NCBI RefSeq assembly: GCF_014237455.1
Contig: NZ_JABZFL010000096.1
Span: forward strand, 62,001-126,000
Origin: Desulfobacula sp.
GTDB taxonomy: Bacteria; Desulfobacterota; Desulfobacteria; Desulfobacterales; Desulfobacteraceae
Length of the DNA stretch: 64,000 bases
Reading direction: 5' to 3'
The notes below the pieces were generated by a model, which ran no database searches, was not told the DNA's origin, and saw only the letters and a list, made by a program, of their open reading frames with translations. The position numbers and the translations under genes were made by a program. Shown in pieces: positions 39,624-49,120 of this stretch. The number at the start of each line of letters is the position of its first letter. The first letter of the stretch is position 1.

Positions 39624-41507
39624 ATGAATTTTAACTTTAAAGCATATGATGTCATTGTTATCGGTGCCGGCCATGCCGGATGCGAAGCTGCGCTTGCTTC
39701 TGCACGCATGGGGTGTAATACGCTCCTTTTAACCATTGATATGGATAAAATTGCTTCCATGCCCTGCAGCCCTTCAATCGGCGGTATGGCAAAAGGACAG
39801 ATGGTTAAGGAAATTGATGCCCTTGGCGGTCAAATGGCAAAAGTCACAGATTCATCCGCCATTCAATACCGGACATTAAATACACGAAAAGGCCCTGCTG
39901 TTCATTCAACGAGAACGCAAAATGATAAAGCATTGTATTCAAGAAACATGAAGGCTGCCCTTGAAAAAACAGAAAATCTTGATCTTAAGCAGGCCATGGC
40001 TCAGGAACTCGTGCTTGAAAACAACACCGTGACAGGCCTTATTGATCATACCGGTTTTGAATACTCAACCCGGACCATTGTCATTGCAACGGGAACTTTT
40101 TTAAAAGGAATGGTTCACATCGGGGCGTCAAAAATTGAGGCCGGTAGGGCTGGAGAATTTGCATCCGTCAGCCTTGCACAAAATCTTGCAACGCTTGGAT
40201 TTAACATGGGCAGGATGAAGACGGGAACCCCGCCGCGGCTCCATGCAGACACCATTGATTTTTCCAAATTTAATATCCATAATTCAGACAGCCGTCCAAA
40301 ACCCTTCTCTTTTTCGACCAGAGATATTTCCAATCCCATGCTGCCAAGTTTTATGGGCAGCACAAATCAAAAAACCCATGAAATTATCAGGCGAAATCTT
40401 AAATTCTCAGCACTTTATGGCGGCCATATCAAAGGAAAATCTGCCAGATACTGCCCTTCATTTGAAGATAAAATCGTTAAATTCCCGGACAGGGACAGCC
40501 ACCATGTCATCCTTGAATATGAAGGCATTGACTCAAAGGAAATTTATGCGTCAGGGCTTGGCAACAGTCTGCCTCTGGAAATCCAGTATAACGTTGTCAG
40601 ATCTGTCAAAGGTCTTGAGGCGGCCAAAATTATGAGACCGGCCTATGCCATTGAATATGATTATATAAACCCTCTGGAATTATCTGCCGCCCTTGAAACA
40701 AAAAAGATAAAAGGCCTGTTTTTAGCCGGACAGATTAATGGCACATCAGGGTATGAAGAAGCCGGGGCTCAAGGGTTATGGGCGGGTATCAATGCCGCCT
40801 GTATAGTACAGAACAGAGAACCCTTTATCCTTGACCGCTCCCAGGCGTATATCGGCGTTATGGTGGATGATCTTGTAACAAGGGGAACAAATGAACCTTA
40901 CCGGATGTTTACCTCAAGAGCTGAATACAGATTGCTGCTCAGAGAAGACAATGCTGACTTAAGGTTATCTATGATTGGAAATGACTTAGGTCTTGTAGAT
41001 GATGATACCTTAAACTTCTGCAAAGAAATTGCGGCCCAGACACAAAAAGAAATCCAGCGCCTTAAAAAAACGGTAGTAAAGCCCACCAAAACGGTGAATG
41101 ATTTTTTACTGGCCAATGGTACAAATCAAATAACAAACGGGGTAAAACTGGAGCAGCTTCTAAAGAGAGCACAGCTTGATTATGTCTCTTTGAAAGAAAT
41201 CTGCCCGCCGCCGGAGCCTGTTTTGGAAAGGACTGAACAACAGGTTGAAATTCAAATAAAATACGAAGGATATATCCTGCGACAGCTCAATGAAATAAAA
41301 AAATATAAAGACCTGGAAAAAATAAATATACCGAAAAATTTTGATTATTCCAAAGCCCACGGCCTTTCAAACGAACTCAGGGAGAAGCTGAATCAAATCC
41401 TTCCTAAATCGCTGGGGCAGGCATCCAGGATCGATGGGATGACACCGGCTGCCATATCTGTATTAATGGTTGGAATTTCTGCATCTCAGAGAAAAAGCAC
41501 TACTTGA
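39624..41507 (+). CDS. mnmG: MnmG (GidA), tRNA wobble-uridine modification enzyme
   Basis: A 627-residue FAD enzyme that with MnmE installs carboxymethylaminomethyl groups at U34 of tRNAs. FAD motif VIVIGAGHAGCEAALASARMG (about 12), MPCSPSIGGMAKGQMVKEIDALGG (second signature; the usual CNPAIGG reads CSPSIGG), RKGPAVHSTRTQND, and TPPRLHADTIDFS are as expected. The C-terminal helical domain ends IDGMTPAAISVLMV. Length is normal. No Shine-Dalgarno stands before the ATG. mnmE is not in the window. Confidence 0.95.
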   Translation: MNFNFKAYDVIVIGAGHAGCEAALASARMGCNTLLLTIDMDKIASMPCSPSIGGMAKGQMVKEIDALGGQMAKVTDSSAIQYRTLNTRKGPAVHSTRTQNDKALYSRNMKAALEKTENLDLKQAMAQELVLENNTVTGLIDHTGFEYSTRTIVIATGTFLKGMVHIGASKIEAGRAGEFASVSLAQNLATLGFNMGRMKTGTPPRLHADTIDFSKFNIHNSDSRPKPFSFSTRDISNPMLPSFMGSTNQKTHEIIRRNLKFSALYGGHIKGKSARYCPSFEDKIVKFPDRDSHHVILEYEGIDSKEIYASGLGNSLPLEIQYNVVRSVKGLEAAKIMRPAYAIEYDYINPLELSAALETKKIKGLFLAGQINGTSGYEEAGAQGLWAGINAACIVQNREPFILDRSQAYIGVMVDDLVTRGTNEPYRMFTSRAEYRLLLREDNADLRLSMIGNDLGLVDDDTLNFCKEIAAQTQKEIQRLKKTVVKPTKTVNDFLLANGTNQITNGVKLEQLLKRAQLDYVSLKEICPPPEPVLERTEQQVEIQIKYEGYILRQLNEIKKYKDLEKINIPKNFDYSKAHGLSNELREKLNQILPKSLGQASRIDGMTPAAISVLMVGISASQRKSTT

Positions 41508-41534
41508 CTTGAATAGATTCAAACTTACTATAAT
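41504..41534 (+). promoter_or_regulatory. Promoter of the dnaJ-like gene, with an internal palindrome
   Basis: TTGACT (41504-41509), 19 bp, TATAAT (41529-41534). A perfect TTGAAT-AG-ATTCAA palindrome (41509-41522) fills the spacer and could be an operator. Confidence 0.5.
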
Positions 41535-41583
41535 AAACATAAATAATTAAAATGATTGAATTAAATTATACGAGGATTGATGT

Positions 41584-42537
41584 ATGGCCGACAATTATTA
41601 CAAAATTTTAGGTATTGATAAAAAAGCTGGCGCTTCCCAGATCAAGAAAGCATATCGAAAACTTGCTTTGAAATATCATCCCGACAAAACAAAAGGTGAT
41701 AAGGCTTTGGAAGAAAGGTTTAAAAAAATCAGTGAAGCCTATGCTGTTTTGAGTGATCCTGAAAAAAGAAACCAGTATGACACCTATGGATCAGCTGATT
41801 TTCAGCAACGCTTCTCACAGGAAGATATTTTTCGAAACTTTGATCTGGGTGATATTTTAAAAGACTTCGGATTTGGCGGATCACGGCGTGGCGGTGGCTT
41901 TTCTTCGGCCTTTGGAAGAGGCGGACAACGAGGCGGTCCCGGCATGGGCGGCAACCCGTTTTCCCAGAATATGGGAGGCGGTGGTGGCTTTGGACAACAG
42001 CAACAGCCTCAAATGAAAGGCAAAGATATTGAATATGAAATTCCTTTAACCATCCATGAAATAATCAATGGAACCCAAAAAACGATTACCATCAACCAGG
42101 GCGGTAAGGTCAAGGCTATTGAAGTAAAAATTCCCAAAGGACTGACCCCAGGCAAAAAAATCAGGCTTGCCGGAAAAGGCGAAATGAGCCCCCACGGCGG
42201 CCCTGCAGGCAATCTCTATATTAAATCCAAACCCATCCCTTCAAACGGGTATGCCGTTGAGGGAAATGATGTCCTGTTTTCAAAAAAGGTCACCCTTACC
42301 CAGGCACTGCTCGGGGATACGATAGAAGTTGTGACACCGGACGGCACGGCCATCAACCTTAAGCTTCCGGCCGGTACAAATCACAAATCAAAAATGCGGA
42401 TTCCCCAACACGGGATTCCCCAAATGAAAGGAAAGGGTTGCGGAGATCTCTTTGTTGTGATTAATATAACCCTGCCAAAGAAGCTGACCGCAGAACAAAA
42501 AGAACTAATTCAACAATTAGGAAAAACGGGATTATAA
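41584..42537 (+). CDS. DnaJ-like co-chaperone (type II, CbpA-like)
   Basis: A 317-residue Hsp40. J domain residues 1-70 with the HPD motif in [10 protein letters not shown], then a Gly/Phe-rich and Gln-rich linker (about 95-145, [12 protein letters not shown]...), and a two-lobed C-terminal substrate domain (about 150-310) with [17 protein letters not shown]. The zinc-finger cysteines of DnaJ are absent, so it is type II. It stimulates DnaK ATPase and delivers clients. It lies 76 bp after mnmG under its own promoter and precedes hpt by 26 bp. Confidence 0.92.
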   Translation: MADNYYKILGIDKKAGASQIKKAYRKLALKYHPDKTKGDKALEERFKKISEAYAVLSDPEKRNQYDTYGSADFQQRFSQEDIFRNFDLGDILKDFGFGGSRRGGGFSSAFGRGGQRGGPGMGGNPFSQNMGGGGGFGQQQQPQMKGKDIEYEIPLTIHEIINGTQKTITINQGGKVKAIEVKIPKGLTPGKKIRLAGKGEMSPHGGPAGNLYIKSKPIPSNGYAVEGNDVLFSKKVTLTQALLGDTIEVVTPDGTAINLKLPAGTNHKSKMRIPQHGIPQMKGKGCGDLFVVINITLPKKLTAEQKELIQQLGKTGL

Positions 42538-42563
42538 CCTAAAGGTCACACGTAAATTATATT

Positions 42564-43079
42564 ATGCCTGAATTTATTCCCTTAATCTCAGAACTTGAGA
42601 TAAACAAGAAAATTCAAAAACTCGGACAAAAAATCTCCAGTGATTATAAAGAAAAAGATCTGGTTTTAGTGGGTGTATTAAAAGGATCGTTTATTTTTCT
42701 AGCAGACCTTGCTCGACAGATTTCCATTGATCATGATATTGATTTTATTGGTGCTTCTTCCTATGAGGGGACGTCCTCAAGCGGACAAATCGTTTTCACC
42801 AAGCAACCGGATCTAGAGCTTGAAAACAGAGATATTCTGTTTGTGGAAGATATCGTGGATACAGGGAATACACTTTTAAAAATAATTGAGTTCATAAAAT
42901 TATTAAATCCCAAATCAATTAAAATTTGCACTTTAATTGACAAACATGAGCGACGTAATGTAAAAATTGATGTTGACTATTCATGTTTTTCACTTGAAAA
43001 AGGGTTTATTGTTGGGTATGGACTGGACTATAATGAAAAATATAGGAACCTTCCTGCCATCTATGACCTGAAACTATAG
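42564..43079 (+). CDS. hpt: Hypoxanthine phosphoribosyltransferase
   Basis: A 171-residue purine salvage enzyme converting hypoxanthine or guanine with PRPP to IMP or GMP. The PRPP-binding motif DILFVEDIVDTGNTL is near residue 91-105, VGVLKGSFIFLADLAR near 34, the flexible-loop SSYEGT near 70, and GFIVGYGLDYNEKYRNLP near the end. Length and motifs are typical. It probably shares an operon with the dnaJ-like gene and the zinc-ribbon gene 16 bp downstream. Confidence 0.93.
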   Translation: MPEFIPLISELEINKKIQKLGQKISSDYKEKDLVLVGVLKGSFIFLADLARQISIDHDIDFIGASSYEGTSSSGQIVFTKQPDLELENRDILFVEDIVDTGNTLLKIIEFIKLLNPKSIKICTLIDKHERRNVKIDVDYSCFSLEKGFIVGYGLDYNEKYRNLPAIYDLKL

Positions 43080-43095
43080 GAATAAGGAAAATCCA

Positions 43096-44463
43096 ATGAT
43101 TATTACCTGTAATAAGTGTTCAACACATTTTAACCTTGACGATTCTCTTGTCAAAGAAGACGGCTCAAAAGTCCGTTGCTCTGTCTGTAAACATGTTTTC
43201 ACAACATTTCCATTGCCTCAGGAACCGGAGCAAGCGCCTGAAGAATCATCAGACCTCAGTCTTGACTCTTTTTCGGACGATGGCGACACCTTTGAAGAAC
43301 CTTCTGATGTTGAAACGGAAGAGAGCGATTTTTCTTTAAAAAGCCCTGATCTGGAAACTGAAAGTTCTGATCTGGAGATGGAAGAGACCGATCTTGAAAT
43401 CGATGATGATTTTTCCTTTGAAGAAACTGAATTGGAAATAGATGAGGATGACGAATCCCAAGAGCTTGAATTGGAAGAAAGCCATTGGGAATTTGAGGAT
43501 GACGGCATTGAGTTTGAAGACTCTGGAGAAGAAGATTTTGACAGCATTGAATTTGAATCTGTTGAAGATGAACCTGATTTTTTAGATAGTACAGAGAGTA
43601 AAACAGATTTACAGGACCCGGATTATCAAACTTTTGAGGAACCTCTCGAAAAGGATTCATTAGCTGATGAAGATGAATTTGAGTTTGAGTTTGATATTGA
43701 GGATGATTCTGAAAATGAAGTGCCTGACATTCCTGATGATAAAACAGATGAAGGCCCCTTTGAAGAAGAGACCGAACCGGAAGATGATTTTCTTGAAGAA
43801 GAGATCTTAGAAGAAAAAGCAATCATAAAAGAAAAAGCACCGGTTAAAGAACCGGAAACCCTTATGGACACAACACAAAGATCCAGGAAAAGAAAAAAGA
43901 AACCCCTTGTCGGGGCACCTGTTCTTGTGATACTGCTGATCTTCTTTTTGGTTATAGTAGCCTATATTGCCAGTGTCATGACCGGATATAAAATACCATA
44001 TTTATCTGACATTAAAATCCCTGTTATTGAACAATACTTTAAAAAACCTGTCCCCGAAAAATTAGATGTCAGGCCTGTTCCCAATCAAAAAAGCGTGAAT
44101 GGAAGATTTGTCACCAATTCAACTGCCGGCACCCTGTTTGTCATTACAGGAAGGGTGGAAAATCTTTCAAATACTGATTACAACCATATTGAAATTCAAG
44201 GGGCATTGATCACTGAAGGCAAGGTGGAAGCAAAAACAAAAAATATCTTTTGCGGAAATATTATAACAGAAGAAATGCTTAAAACGGGAAACATTTCAGA
44301 CATTAATAAACTTCTTGCCATAAAAAAGGGGAGCCATAATTCAAACGCCACTTTAAAACCCGGAGCCAGTATTCCTTTTATGGTTGTGTTTTCAGATCTT
44401 CCTGAAAAATTACAGAATTTTACCGTTAAAGTCATCAAATTTGAAAAAACAAAAAATAATTAA
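43096..44463 (+). CDS. Zinc-ribbon membrane protein with acidic region (MJ0042/DUF3426 type)
   Basis: A 455-residue protein in three parts. Residues 1-36 are an MJ0042-type zinc ribbon (CNKCSTHF ... RCSVCKHVF, two CxxC pairs). Residues 40-265 are extremely acidic, with Glu/Asp-rich repeats such as DLEMEETDLEIDDD and no hydrophobic core. A single membrane helix (VLVILLIFFLVIVAYIAS, about 277) is followed by an extracytoplasmic DUF3426 domain to the end, containing FVITGRVENLSNTDY. The topology suggests a cytoplasmic sensor or binder linked to an envelope domain. Function unknown. It follows hpt by 16 bp and precedes tRNA-Met. Confidence 0.83.
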   Translation: MIITCNKCSTHFNLDDSLVKEDGSKVRCSVCKHVFTTFPLPQEPEQAPEESSDLSLDSFSDDGDTFEEPSDVETEESDFSLKSPDLETESSDLEMEETDLEIDDDFSFEETELEIDEDDESQELELEESHWEFEDDGIEFEDSGEEDFDSIEFESVEDEPDFLDSTESKTDLQDPDYQTFEEPLEKDSLADEDEFEFEFDIEDDSENEVPDIPDDKTDEGPFEEETEPEDDFLEEEILEEKAIIKEKAPVKEPETLMDTTQRSRKRKKKPLVGAPVLVILLIFFLVIVAYIASVMTGYKIPYLSDIKIPVIEQYFKKPVPEKLDVRPVPNQKSVNGRFVTNSTAGTLFVITGRVENLSNTDYNHIEIQGALITEGKVEAKTKNIFCGNIITEEMLKTGNISDINKLLAIKKGSHNSNATLKPGASIPFMVVFSDLPEKLQNFTVKVIKFEKTKNN

Positions 44464-44509
44464 ATATTGACAATTAAACTGTATCTGTGATATTTTTTTT
44501 GGGTTTTTT

Positions 44510-44586
44510 GGCGACGTAGCTCAGTTGGTCAGAGCATGCGGCTCATATCCGCAGAGTCCGGGGTTCAAGTCCCTGCGTCGCTACCA
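44510..44586 (+). tRNA. tRNA-Met (anticodon CAT)
   Basis: A full cloverleaf can be folded: acceptor GGCGACG/CGTCGCT (G1-U72 wobble), D arm AGCTC...GAGC, anticodon stem TGCGG/CCGCA with loop CTCATAT (anticodon CAT), T arm with TTCAAGT, and encoded ACCA end. It lacks initiator features and resembles elongator methionine tRNA. A lysidine-modified tRNA-Ile2 cannot be fully excluded from anticodon alone. A strong terminator follows. Confidence 0.93.
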
Positions 44587-44598
44587 AGATTATACAAT

Positions 44599-44630
44599 GC
44601 CCCCTTTTTAAAAGGGGGCTTCTTTTTTTT
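44599..44630 (+). terminator. Terminator after tRNA-Met
   Basis: GCCCCCTTTT/AAAAGGGGGC stem followed by TCTTTTTTTT. Strong Rho-independent form. Confidence 0.92.
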
Positions 44631-44696
44631 GATTCAGAACAAAGTTTATGGTAATGTTTATAAAATTAATCGGACGATTTATTTTAAGGAGACGGT

Positions 44697-45077
44697 ATGC
44701 CCGGCATTTATGAAATTTATGTAAAGGATCATTTTGCTGCAGCCCATGCATTAAAAGGATATGATGGAGACTGCTCCAATATGCATGGACACAATTGGAT
44801 CGTTGAAACTTATATCCAGTGCACAAAACTCAACAAGCTGGGTATTGGCGTTGATTTCATGGATGCCAAAAATGTTATAAAAGATGTGTTAAGCAAATTT
44901 GATCATACCACTCTCAATGAAGTTCCAGAATTTAGCAGCATCAATCCGACATCTGAAAATCTTTCCAGATTTTTATATACCGAGCTTTCCCAGCGTCTGA
45001 ACACCGAATACATAACTGTCAGCAAAGTGATGGTATTTGAAAGCTCGGGATGCGGATCTTCCTACCAGGAGGTGTGA
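44697..45077 (+). CDS. queD: QueD, 6-carboxytetrahydropterin synthase
   Basis: A 126-residue pterin-fold enzyme making 6-carboxy-tetrahydropterin from dihydroneopterin triphosphate, first dedicated step of queuosine synthesis. Zinc histidines and the catalytic cysteine lie in HFAAAHAL and DGDCSNMHGHNW (about 27-38). The late active-site glutamate is in VFESSGCGSSY. AAGGAG precedes the ATG. The downstream queE begins right after its stop. No preQ1 riboswitch is visible in the 66-bp leader. Confidence 0.93.
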   Translation: MPGIYEIYVKDHFAAAHALKGYDGDCSNMHGHNWIVETYIQCTKLNKLGIGVDFMDAKNVIKDVLSKFDHTTLNEVPEFSSINPTSENLSRFLYTELSQRLNTEYITVSKVMVFESSGCGSSYQEV

Positions 45078-45722
45078 TTGCAGCTTGATATTTGCGAAAT
45101 TTTCTACAGCCTTCAGGGAGAATCCACCTTTGCCGGGATGCCTTGCATTTTTATAAGACTGTCGGGATGCAACCTTAGCTGTTCGTGGTGTGATACTCGC
45201 TATGCAAACGAAGAATATCACTCCATGACCTTTGATCAGATCTTGAAAAAAGTGGCTTCCTATCATTGCAACCTGATTGAAGTCACTGGTGGTGAGCCGT
45301 TGTTGCAGAACGACACACCTGCCCTGATATCCATGCTTTTAGAAAAAAAATATAAGGTCCTCCTTGAAACAAACGGCAGTAAAAGCATTAAAAACATACC
45401 TTCACATTGCATAAAAATTATTGATATCAAATGTCCTTCCAGCAATGAATCTGACAGCTTTTTATCAGAAAATATACGTTTCTTAACTGAACGTGATGAG
45501 ATCAAATTTGTCATCGGCTCTCGAAAAGATTATGAATTTGCTAAGTCCATCATTAAAAATAAACTACCTAAGATCTCGCAAAAAAAAATTCATCTTTCAC
45601 CTGTTTTCGGGCAAATACCACTTAACGTCATTGCTGCCTGGATGATTGAAGATAATCTTTTGGCCAGGCTTTCTTTACAGCAGCACAAAATCATATGGGA
45701 ACCGGATAAACGAGAAGTTTAA
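45078..45722 (+). CDS. queE: QueE, 7-carboxy-7-deazaguanine synthase
   Basis: A 214-residue radical SAM enzyme converting 6-carboxytetrahydropterin to 7-carboxy-7-deazaguanine. The cluster motif is [17 protein letters not shown] (CxxxCxxC, about 31), after the substrate-binding [22 protein letters not shown] is the SAM-binding segment. Start is TTG at 45078, directly after the queD TGA, with AGGAGG inside the queD end, so translation is coupled. Confidence 0.93.
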   Translation: MQLDICEIFYSLQGESTFAGMPCIFIRLSGCNLSCSWCDTRYANEEYHSMTFDQILKKVASYHCNLIEVTGGEPLLQNDTPALISMLLEKKYKVLLETNGSKSIKNIPSHCIKIIDIKCPSSNESDSFLSENIRFLTERDEIKFVIGSRKDYEFAKSIIKNKLPKISQKKIHLSPVFGQIPLNVIAAWMIEDNLLARLSLQQHKIIWEPDKREV

Positions 45723-45730
45723 ATAAAAAT

Positions 45731-46420
45731 ATGACCGACAAAGCCGTCGTACTTTCCAGCGGAGGGATTGATTCCACCACTGCAATGGCCATTGCAAAAT
45801 CAAGGGGCAAAGAGATTTACGCCTTAAGTTTCAGATATGGACAAAGACATTTTATAGAACTTGAAGCTGCCAAAGAAGTGGCCCGATCATTTGAGGTAAA
45901 GACCCATAAAATCATTAATATTGATTTAAGGCAATTTGGCGGCTCTGCCCTGACCGATGAAATTAATGTCCCCAAACATGACTCGGTTAATGAAATAGAT
46001 GAGGAAGGAATCCCTATTACCTATGTTCCGGCCAGAAACACTATTTTCCTATCCTATGCCATGGCCTGGGCAGAAGTTCTAAAGGCCACCTCCATTTACA
46101 TTGGTGTTACTGCCGTGGATTATTCAGGTTACCCTGACTGCAGGCCCGCCTTTATTGAGGCGTTTGAAAAAATGGCCAATCTTGCCACCAAAACCGGGGT
46201 GACAAAAGAAACCATACTGAAGATTGAAACTCCCTTAATCCATCTTTCCAAAGCCGAGATCATTAAAACCGGTGATACATTAGGGGTGGATTACGCTTTG
46301 ACCATCTCCTGCTATGATCCCGATTCAAACGGCAAGTCCTGCGGCAGGTGTGATTCTTGTCTTCACAGGATAAAAGGATTTAAAGAAGCGGGGATTAAAG
46401 ATCCTACGATTTACTATTAG
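45731..46420 (+). CDS. queC: QueC, 7-cyano-7-deazaguanine synthase
   Basis: A 229-residue ATP-dependent enzyme turning 7-carboxy-7-deazaguanine and ammonia into preQ0. PP-loop [14 protein letters not shown] (about 8), [12 protein letters not shown], and the zinc site [17 protein letters not shown] (about 192-208) are intact. It closes the queD-queE-queC set. Its end overlaps the convergent Fe-S gene by 17 bp. Confidence 0.95.
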   Translation: MTDKAVVLSSGGIDSTTAMAIAKSRGKEIYALSFRYGQRHFIELEAAKEVARSFEVKTHKIINIDLRQFGGSALTDEINVPKHDSVNEIDEEGIPITYVPARNTIFLSYAMAWAEVLKATSIYIGVTAVDYSGYPDCRPAFIEAFEKMANLATKTGVTKETILKIETPLIHLSKAEIIKTGDTLGVDYALTISCYDPDSNGKSCGRCDSCLHRIKGFKEAGIKDPTIYY

Positions 46421-47714
46421 CAAAAAGGGCTTCGCTGAAAATCTCCACCGGGTGTTTCACTGAAACCGGCTGTTGAAGCTTGGCCAGCATGTCAGAAATC
46501 TGCATCATACAGGCAGGACAGGAAGTGGCTACGGTCGAACATCCGGTATGAATAATATTCCCGGCTTTTTCCAGACCGATCCGAGATGAAATATCATAAT
46601 AGTTAAGATTAAAACTGCCTCCCATACCGCAGCACGTGTCACTGTCTACCATCTCTTTTAATGTGTTGCCGGAAGCAAGAATGACTTGCCGTGGCTCATT
46701 AAACACCCCAAGGGACTTTTTAAGGTGGCAGGGATCGTGATAGGTAATGATCTTTTTTTCCCCCTCACGGTCTGGAATTACTGCAGACAGGTCAAACCGT
46801 TTTTCCATCAGCCAACTGATATCCACAGTCTTTTGGGCCAGCGCTTCAATCTGTCTTAATAATTTTTTATCCAAATGTTTTAACAAGGCGGGCCATAAGT
46901 TTATAATGGTTGATGAACATGTGGCGCAGGCCGTCACAAGATAGTCAAATTTTTCTTTTGAAAAAAGGTCTACATGGGTTTTAACAAGGGCCTCAAAGGT
47001 TTCAAGATCACCTGATGCGATTGCAGGGATACCGCAGCACCCCTGATTGAAAGGAATAAAAACCTGGGCATTAAAATATTTTAACACGTCAACCACGCTG
47101 TGGGCTATGTTTGGAAAAGCTTTATCAATCAAACAGCCGACAAAAAAAGCTACCTTTACACCTTTCCCCTGGATCCTTAAATCCTGACCCTCAAGTGTTC
47201 TGTTAAAGGCTGTCTCTTTCAGCGGTACAATATGGCGATGCCGCAGCAGCGGCGACGCGATCCTGGCACAGGAGGTTCCCTGGGGGTTTTCTTCTTTTTT
47301 AAAAAAAAGTTTTTGAAATGGGGCGATCATCCCCATAATACCATTGAATGTTTCAGGATTGGACAGAATCTTTTTAAATATTATTTTTTTAGAAAACGAT
47401 AATCCAAGATATTGAGTAATAATGGCTCTCGCTTTTAAAAATATCTCAACCGCACTCACATTGCTGGGGCAGCCATGGGCGCAGGACCCGCAAAGAAGGC
47501 ATCTTTGAAGCCGTTCATTCACTCCCTTGGCATCATCAAACATCTGATCGATCAATCCATTGATCAGAACAAGCTTACCTCTTGACACATCAGCTTCTTT
47601 CCGGGTCTGGGCAAACAAAGGGCAATTTGCCTGGCACATCCCGCAACGGGTACACATGGCAAGTTGATCTTCCAGCTGTCTCACATCACGAGCAAGCTGT
47701 TTCATTCTATCCAT
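46404..47714 (-). CDS. Fe-S/CCG-domain oxidoreductase subunit (GlcF/HdrD-like)
   Basis: About 436 residues. Two 4Fe-4S motifs near the N-terminus ([12 protein letters not shown] and [12 protein letters not shown]) precede two CCG cysteine-rich domains (NQGCCGIPA with upstream [19 protein letters not shown] with [11 protein letters not shown]). This is the GlcF type, the electron-transfer subunit of glycolate or D-lactate oxidases. A flavoprotein GlcD partner is not adjacent. I choose the ATG at 47714, which overlaps the serB stop (ATGGATAG) and suggests coupling; ATGs at 47762 and 47705 are alternatives. Confidence 0.85.
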   Translation of the reverse strand: MDRMKQLARDVRQLEDQLAMCTRCGMCQANCPLFAQTRKEADVSRGKLVLINGLIDQMFDDAKGVNERLQRCLLCGSCAHGCPSNVSAVEIFLKARAIITQYLGLSFSKKIIFKKILSNPETFNGIMGMIAPFQKLFFKKEENPQGTSCARIASPLLRHRHIVPLKETAFNRTLEGQDLRIQGKGVKVAFFVGCLIDKAFPNIAHSVVDVLKYFNAQVFIPFNQGCCGIPAIASGDLETFEALVKTHVDLFSKEKFDYLVTACATCSSTIINLWPALLKHLDKKLLRQIEALAQKTVDISWLMEKRFDLSAVIPDREGEKKIITYHDPCHLKKSLGVFNEPRQVILASGNTLKEMVDSDTCCGMGGSFNLNYYDISSRIGLEKAGNIIHTGCSTVATSCPACMMQISDMLAKLQQPVSVKHPVEIFSEALFANSKS

Positions 47715-48954
47715 ATGAATACTCTGTTGTCTGCCCGACTTCCTGTTTAATCTCTCTTTCATGAAGACCGATCAGGTATAAAAGCCCGTCAAGGCCAACA
47801 CTTGAAATGGTATTGGATGCATTCTGCCGAACAACAGGTTTGGCATTAAAGGCGACCCCTAAGCCTGCAATGCTGATCATGGGAAGATCATTGGCTCCAT
47901 CCCCAACGGCAATGGTCTGTTCAAGGGCAAGGTTCTCCTTTTGAGCAAGCTGTCTTAATAATATTGCTTTTTTCTCACCATCCACAATATCACCGACAAC
48001 ATCTCCGGTCACCACGCCATTTTTTATATCCAGCTCATTGGCATACATATAATCAAACCCGAGCTGTTCCTTTAAATATTCACCGATAAAGGTAAATCCC
48101 CCGGACAGGATACCCAGTTTATATCCCAGGCCTCTCAGGGTTTTGGTAACCAGATACGCACCATCGGTCAACGGCAGATCCCTTGATATTTTGCCCAACT
48201 GCTCTTGTTTTATCCCTTTTAAAAGGGCCACTCTTTTTCTGAAGCTTTCTTTGAAATCTATCTTCCCTCTCATGGCAGATTCAGTGATTTTATCCACCTG
48301 ATCTCCGACACCGGCCAATTTTGCCAGTTCAACAATGACTTCAGCCTGAATCAATGTTGAATCCATGTCAAAGACAACCAGTTTCCTGTTTTTCCTGTAG
48401 ATATTATCCACATGGAAAGAGATATCAATCCCTGCTTTCTGGGAAATTTCCATAAATCTTTTTCGCATATCAAGAAGATTTAAAGGTCTGCCGCTGACGG
48501 AAAGCTGTACACACGCTCTTGGATTATCCCGTCGTTTCTTAAGAGAGATCCTTCCGGTAAGACGGGTGATACCGTCAATATTCAAATGATTATCTGTAAT
48601 TATCGATGCAACAGCGGAAATCTGTTGGGCTGTTAATGTTCTGCCAAGGAGGGTGATGATTCGCCTTTCTTTTCCCTGGTCACGGACCCATTTTTCATAA
48701 TTCTCAGAGTCAATCGGTTTAATGTCTATCTTAAGCCCCATGTTGTGGCCCTCGAACAGCATATCCTTGAAAATGGGCGAAAAATCTTTTGCCTTAGGAA
48801 TCCCCGCCAGGATTCCAAGGGAAATATGATCATGAATTACGGCCTGGCCGATATCCAGGATATTGACATCATATTCTGCCAGAATCCCTGTAAACTTTGC
48901 ATCAAGCCCTTTTCTGTCTCTGCCGGTAATATTTATCAATACAACATCAGTCAT
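47707..48954 (-). CDS. serB: Phosphoserine phosphatase with N-terminal ACT domains
   Basis: About 415 residues. N-terminal ACT repeats (about 1-170; DVVLINITGRDRKGLDAKFTGIL, then RIITLLGRTLTAQQ) precede a HAD phosphatase with nucleophile motif VFDMDSTLI (about 195), SGGFTFI, and motif IV GDGANDLPMISIAGLGVAFNAKP. It catalyses the last step of serine synthesis; the ACT part may give feedback control. The ATG at 48954 (AAGGATAG upstream) is preferred to a GTG two codons earlier. Probably co-transcribed with the Fe-S gene. Confidence 0.92.
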   Translation of the reverse strand: MTDVVLINITGRDRKGLDAKFTGILAEYDVNILDIGQAVIHDHISLGILAGIPKAKDFSPIFKDMLFEGHNMGLKIDIKPIDSENYEKWVRDQGKERRIITLLGRTLTAQQISAVASIITDNHLNIDGITRLTGRISLKKRRDNPRACVQLSVSGRPLNLLDMRKRFMEISQKAGIDISFHVDNIYRKNRKLVVFDMDSTLIQAEVIVELAKLAGVGDQVDKITESAMRGKIDFKESFRKRVALLKGIKQEQLGKISRDLPLTDGAYLVTKTLRGLGYKLGILSGGFTFIGEYLKEQLGFDYMYANELDIKNGVVTGDVVGDIVDGEKKAILLRQLAQKENLALEQTIAVGDGANDLPMISIAGLGVAFNAKPVVRQNASNTISSVGLDGLLYLIGLHEREIKQEVGQTTEYSYG

Positions 48955-49120
48955 TACCACTATCCTTTAATTCTTTTTTAAATATTTTAAGCACTTATAT
49001 CTTTGGTTGGTAATGGTTTGCAAGCAATTTAAAAGGATTGTTCAAATTTTACAAAATTTCAATACATAAAATTGACCTGATTCTAAAATTTCGAAATAAC
49101 CCAAAACAATCTCACCGGCA

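Noticed and set aside
43256-43822. 188-codon minus-strand frame inside the acidic zinc-ribbon gene
   Set aside because: It exists only because GAA/GAT repeats leave the complementary frames open; the translation is a Gln/His/Leu repeat.
44631-44696. preQ1 riboswitch before queD
   Set aside because: The 66-bp leader shows no C-rich pseudoknot hairpin; the genes make preQ0 but no aptamer is visible.
44536-44724. 62-codon plus frame across tRNA-Met and the terminator
   Set aside because: It runs through a well-folded tRNA and a Rho-independent terminator.
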